From positions 12,824 through 19,656 of the forward strand of contig DINC01000134.1 of assembly GCA_002425885.1 (NCBI GenBank): 6,833 bases of DNA, given 5' to 3'. Below, piece by piece: positions 4,903 through 6,833 of this stretch. The notes under the pieces were generated by a model. The model did no database searches. It had not been told where the DNA came from and saw nothing but the letters and a program-made list of their open reading frames with translations. Numbering within the stretch: position 1 is the stretch's first letter; each line of letters begins with the position of its first letter. Made by a program: the position numbers and the translations under genes. This stretch comes from Spirochaetia bacterium UBA5550 (lineage in GTDB: Bacteria > Spirochaetota > UBA4802 > UBA5550).

Positions 4903-6150
4903 TTATTCGATAAAGCCTGTAAGTTTATAACTCCCCGTGGAGTATTCAGTCCTGATATTAAAGAATTCATTGCGCGGTAGTTTTTCTGTAATCACCACAG
5001 GGATATAATGCTCATTGAAACCAGAGGTGACTCCGCTTCTGAACTTTTCGCTTAATAAAACTCCGCTCCTGCCGTGAAACCTTTTGTAGAAGTTGTCCTT
5101 CTGCTCCATGTAAAGATTGATTATCTCCTTACTTCTCTCTGTCTTGATAATTTCCGGAACCGCGTTATTCATGAGAGCCGCTTTGGTGCCGGGCCGCGGC
5201 GAGTAACGGAATGTGTGGATATGAGAGAAACCTGCCCCCCTCACAAGACTCACCGTGTCGCTGAACTCCTCATCTGTTTCGCCGGGGAATCCCACGATTA
5301 CATCAGTGGTGAAGTTGAAGTCCGGATCAATGGCTTTCAGTTTATTAACAGCAGCGATATACTCAGCGCGTGTATAGGGACGGTTCATCCTGCGGAGCAC
5401 GGAGTCGCTTCCGCTCTGCAGGGACAGGTGCAGATGTTTAACCATTCGCCTGTCAGCAAAGAGTTTAATCAGTTTATCTGATGCGCTGTCCGGGTCAAGT
5501 GAAGTCAGGTGAAGCCTGAAGTCCCCTGCAAGTTCAAGAATCCCCGAAACAAGAGCCCCCAGGTCACGCCCGCAATTATCATACTTGCCGATGTTCACAC
5601 CTGTAAGCACAATCTCCCTGTAGCCGTTGTCAAGCAGCAGTTTAAACTCTGTAATTATATCGTTATACGGCCTGCTTTGCGGCTCGCCCCGCATGAAAGG
5701 GATAATACAATATGAGCAGAAGTTGTTGCAGCCGTCCTGTATTTTAAGGTTTACCCTGTTGGTGGAACATTTAATCGGCGCTGTGTATCCGAAGCGTGAG
5801 GGCTTCATCTTTTCATAGCCTGAGGCAATGCCTTCAATTATTTCAGGGATGAGATACTTATGGTCATTGGATACGTATGTGATGCTGCAGTCAGTGGTAA
5901 TCCCCTCAGTGGCGCAGCCTGTTACGATAATCCTCTTCCTGTCGCTTCCGCCGGTTTTCTCAAGGGCCCTGTATATAAGCTGCCGCGCTTTCCGTTCGCT
6001 CCTCCCTGTTACAGCGCAGGAGTTTATTATATAGATATCAGCATCGCCGGATGTAACAATATCATGCCCCATATTCTGCAGGGCTGTTGACACAGATTCA
6101 ATTTCGGACTGATTTAAACGGCAGCCTAAGGATTCAATTTTAATCTTCAT
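4903..6150 (-). CDS. mtaB: tRNA t6A37 methylthiotransferase (MtaB-type radical SAM enzyme)
   Basis: The 415 residues have the three-domain layout of methylthiotransferases. The N-terminal domain has cysteines C10 (in SLGCRLNQSE), C45 (INSCAVTG) and C79 (VTGCA), which hold the auxiliary 4Fe-4S cluster. The radical SAM domain has C141, C145 and C148 (CNNFCSYC), followed by IIPFMRGEP. GVNIGKY (184-190), SLQSGSD (243-249) and VIVGFPGET (284-292) are core family motifs. The last 60 residues fit a TRAM RNA-binding domain. The GCRLNQ motif separates it from MiaB (GCQMN type) and RimO (GCxKN type). The known MtaB reaction uses SAM to convert t6A37 to ms2t6A37 in tRNAs reading ANN codons, such as tRNA-Lys(UUU). 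The start ATG (6148-6150) has no strong Shine-Dalgarno sequence, with only AT-rich bases directly before it. The gene sits 36 bp after the upstream gene and 13 bp before the next, suggesting an operon. Confidence 0.9.
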   Translation of the reverse strand: MKIKIESLGCRLNQSEIESVSTALQNMGHDIVTSGDADIYIINSCAVTGRSERKARQLIYRALEKTGGSDRKRIIVTGCATEGITTDCSITYVSNDHKYLIPEIIEGIASGYEKMKPSRFGYTAPIKCSTNRVNLKIQDGCNNFCSYCIIPFMRGEPQSRPYNDIITEFKLLLDNGYREIVLTGVNIGKYDNCGRDLGALVSGILELAGDFRLHLTSLDPDSASDKLIKLFADRRMVKHLHLSLQSGSDSVLRRMNRPYTRAEYIAAVNKLKAIDPDFNFTTDVIVGFPGETDEEFSDTVSLVRGAGFSHIHTFRYSPRPGTKAALMNNAVPEIIKTERSKEIINLYMEQKDNFYKRFHGRSGVLLSEKFRSGVTSGFNEHYIPVVITEKLPRNEFFNIRTEYSTGSYKLTGFIE

Positions 6151-6186
6151 AAATCATATTTTTTCGAACCTGTATACTCTGTCAAC

Positions 6187-6833
6187 TTATCTTTCCTTGT
6201 ATGCATCCCATTGGTGACGCTCTTTCCTGTGGTTAATCAGATAGCCCTTAATAAATCTCCCTCCATCAGAGTATCTCCCTGAAAACTTCTGGCTGAAGCG
6301 GCTGCCTGCCCCAAGTCTCCTTACCTCCGCATCAGTTGACGCAGACCTCGTGAATGAAATACGGTCGCCGCTTATCCGTATATATTTAAGATACTCTACT
6401 TTACCATTGGCCCAGTCCGGAAATTGAACTGTCCCTGAAATTTTATCTTTGTTTTTATAGAGTCTGAGCTTCCCGATATACCCCTGAAGCTGAATTTTAT
6501 ATCTTCCCAGATGTTTAATGTCAACAGGGCCGTCACCGGTAATTTCGGAATCATCGTCCTCCTGAATAATCTCAATAAGCCTTAGCTCATTAAGAGACAT
6601 GACTGATAAGGAGTAGGAGCTCTGTTCCCTTTCCGGAAGTTTCGACTTATCTTTCTCTTCAACAGTGCCCTTCATGCATATAACTTTGCTGCCGATGATA
6701 AAAATCTTTTTTCCTCTGACCGCACGGTCATCCTTGTAGGTGATTATGTAGTCATTACTGTTCACTGAGGTCATTATTACAGGTACTAAAACAAACAGTA
6801 GAATCACTGCCGCAGTTATAATAATTATCAGCG
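6187..6833 (-). CDS. Beta-rich membrane-anchored or exported protein, N-terminus beyond the window
   Basis: The family was not recognised with certainty. The frame contains a GTG at 6807, but stays open to the window edge, with eight further codons reading L-I-I-I-I-T-A-A. The hydrophobic segment therefore continues, and the true start is probably outside; treat the gene as partial. Counting from the GTG, the hydrophobic stretch ends near residue 12, and a signal peptide or single anchor is likely. Residues 18-80 contain strands and a charged linker. Residues 100-204 are a beta-rich domain with GKLRLYKNKDKISGTVQFPDW, ISGDRISFTRS, FSGRYSDGGRFIKG and a final WDAYKE. The pattern G..R......GT, then F.G..S..G..I.G, then W.A is reminiscent of small lipocalin- or avidin-like barrels. 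That is a guess from strand pattern, with no ligand implied. It appears to be the first visible gene of the minus-strand cluster. Confidence 0.7.
   Translation of the reverse strand, partial: LIIIITAAVILLFVLVPVIMTSVNSNDYIITYKDDRAVRGKKIFIIGSKVICMKGTVEEKDKSKLPEREQSSYSLSVMSLNELRLIEIIQEDDDSEITGDGPVDIKHLGRYKIQLQGYIGKLRLYKNKDKISGTVQFPDWANGKVEYLKYIRISGDRISFTRSASTDAEVRRLGAGSRFSQKFSGRYSDGGRFIKGYLINHRKERHQWDAYKER

Noticed and set aside
5074..6090. Plus-strand reading frames opposite mtaB
   Set aside because: They are shadows of a gene whose cysteine motifs and domains are all intact on the minus strand.

Overview
The window looks like chromosomal DNA of a diderm (Gram-negative type) bacterium of moderate GC content. 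The outer-membrane barrel protein on the minus strand, with a signal peptide and a C-terminal Phe, supports a second membrane. The mix of an alpha-methylacyl-CoA racemase-like CoA-transferase, an MtaB-type tRNA methylthiotransferase and several extragenic palindromic repeats would fit the Desulfobacterota, Nitrospirota or Deferribacterota. That placement is an impression, not a result. No phage, plasmid, insertion sequence, CRISPR, rRNA or tRNA gene was recognised.

Layout. Two plus-strand genes occupy the left half: a membrane-anchored metallo-beta-lactamase-fold hydrolase (78-1070) and a family III CoA-transferase/racemase (1699-2877). The 628 bp between them holds no convincing gene but is highly structured. 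A palindromic element able to fold like a cloverleaf (about 1143-1358) runs directly into a 13-unit tandem array of 21-bp repeats (about 1379-1650), then a GC-rich hairpin (1652-1672) and the ribosome binding site of the CoA-transferase gene. The right half is a minus-strand run of four closely packed genes, read from right to left: a beta-rich membrane-anchored or exported protein cut by the window edge (6833-6187), an mtaB-like gene (6150-4903), a small membrane protein (4889-4464) and an Omp85-family outer-membrane protein (4467-3130). The gaps are 36 bp, 13 bp and a 4-bp ATGA overlap, which suggests one transcript. The two halves converge on a 252-bp spacer (2878-3129) with a terminator-like hairpin and several extragenic palindromes.

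Function. The two plus-strand genes appear to be enzymes of small-molecule metabolism with no evident link to each other. The minus-strand cluster combines a tRNA-modifying enzyme with three envelope proteins, two of unknown function; the translational coupling of the last two suggests that the small inner-membrane protein and the Omp85-like barrel are made together.

The most unusual feature is the 21-bp array. Every unit has two A/T tracts about 10-11 bp apart. Most carry an exact TTGAAWTCAA dyad at 21-bp (two-turn) spacing. From 1421 onward the variants are arranged in a 63-bp higher-order period of three units. It could be an iteron-like protein-binding array, a curved-DNA element, or a minisatellite without function. 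Both strands stay open through it because 21 is a multiple of three, but the substitutions do not look like those of a protein under purifying selection.
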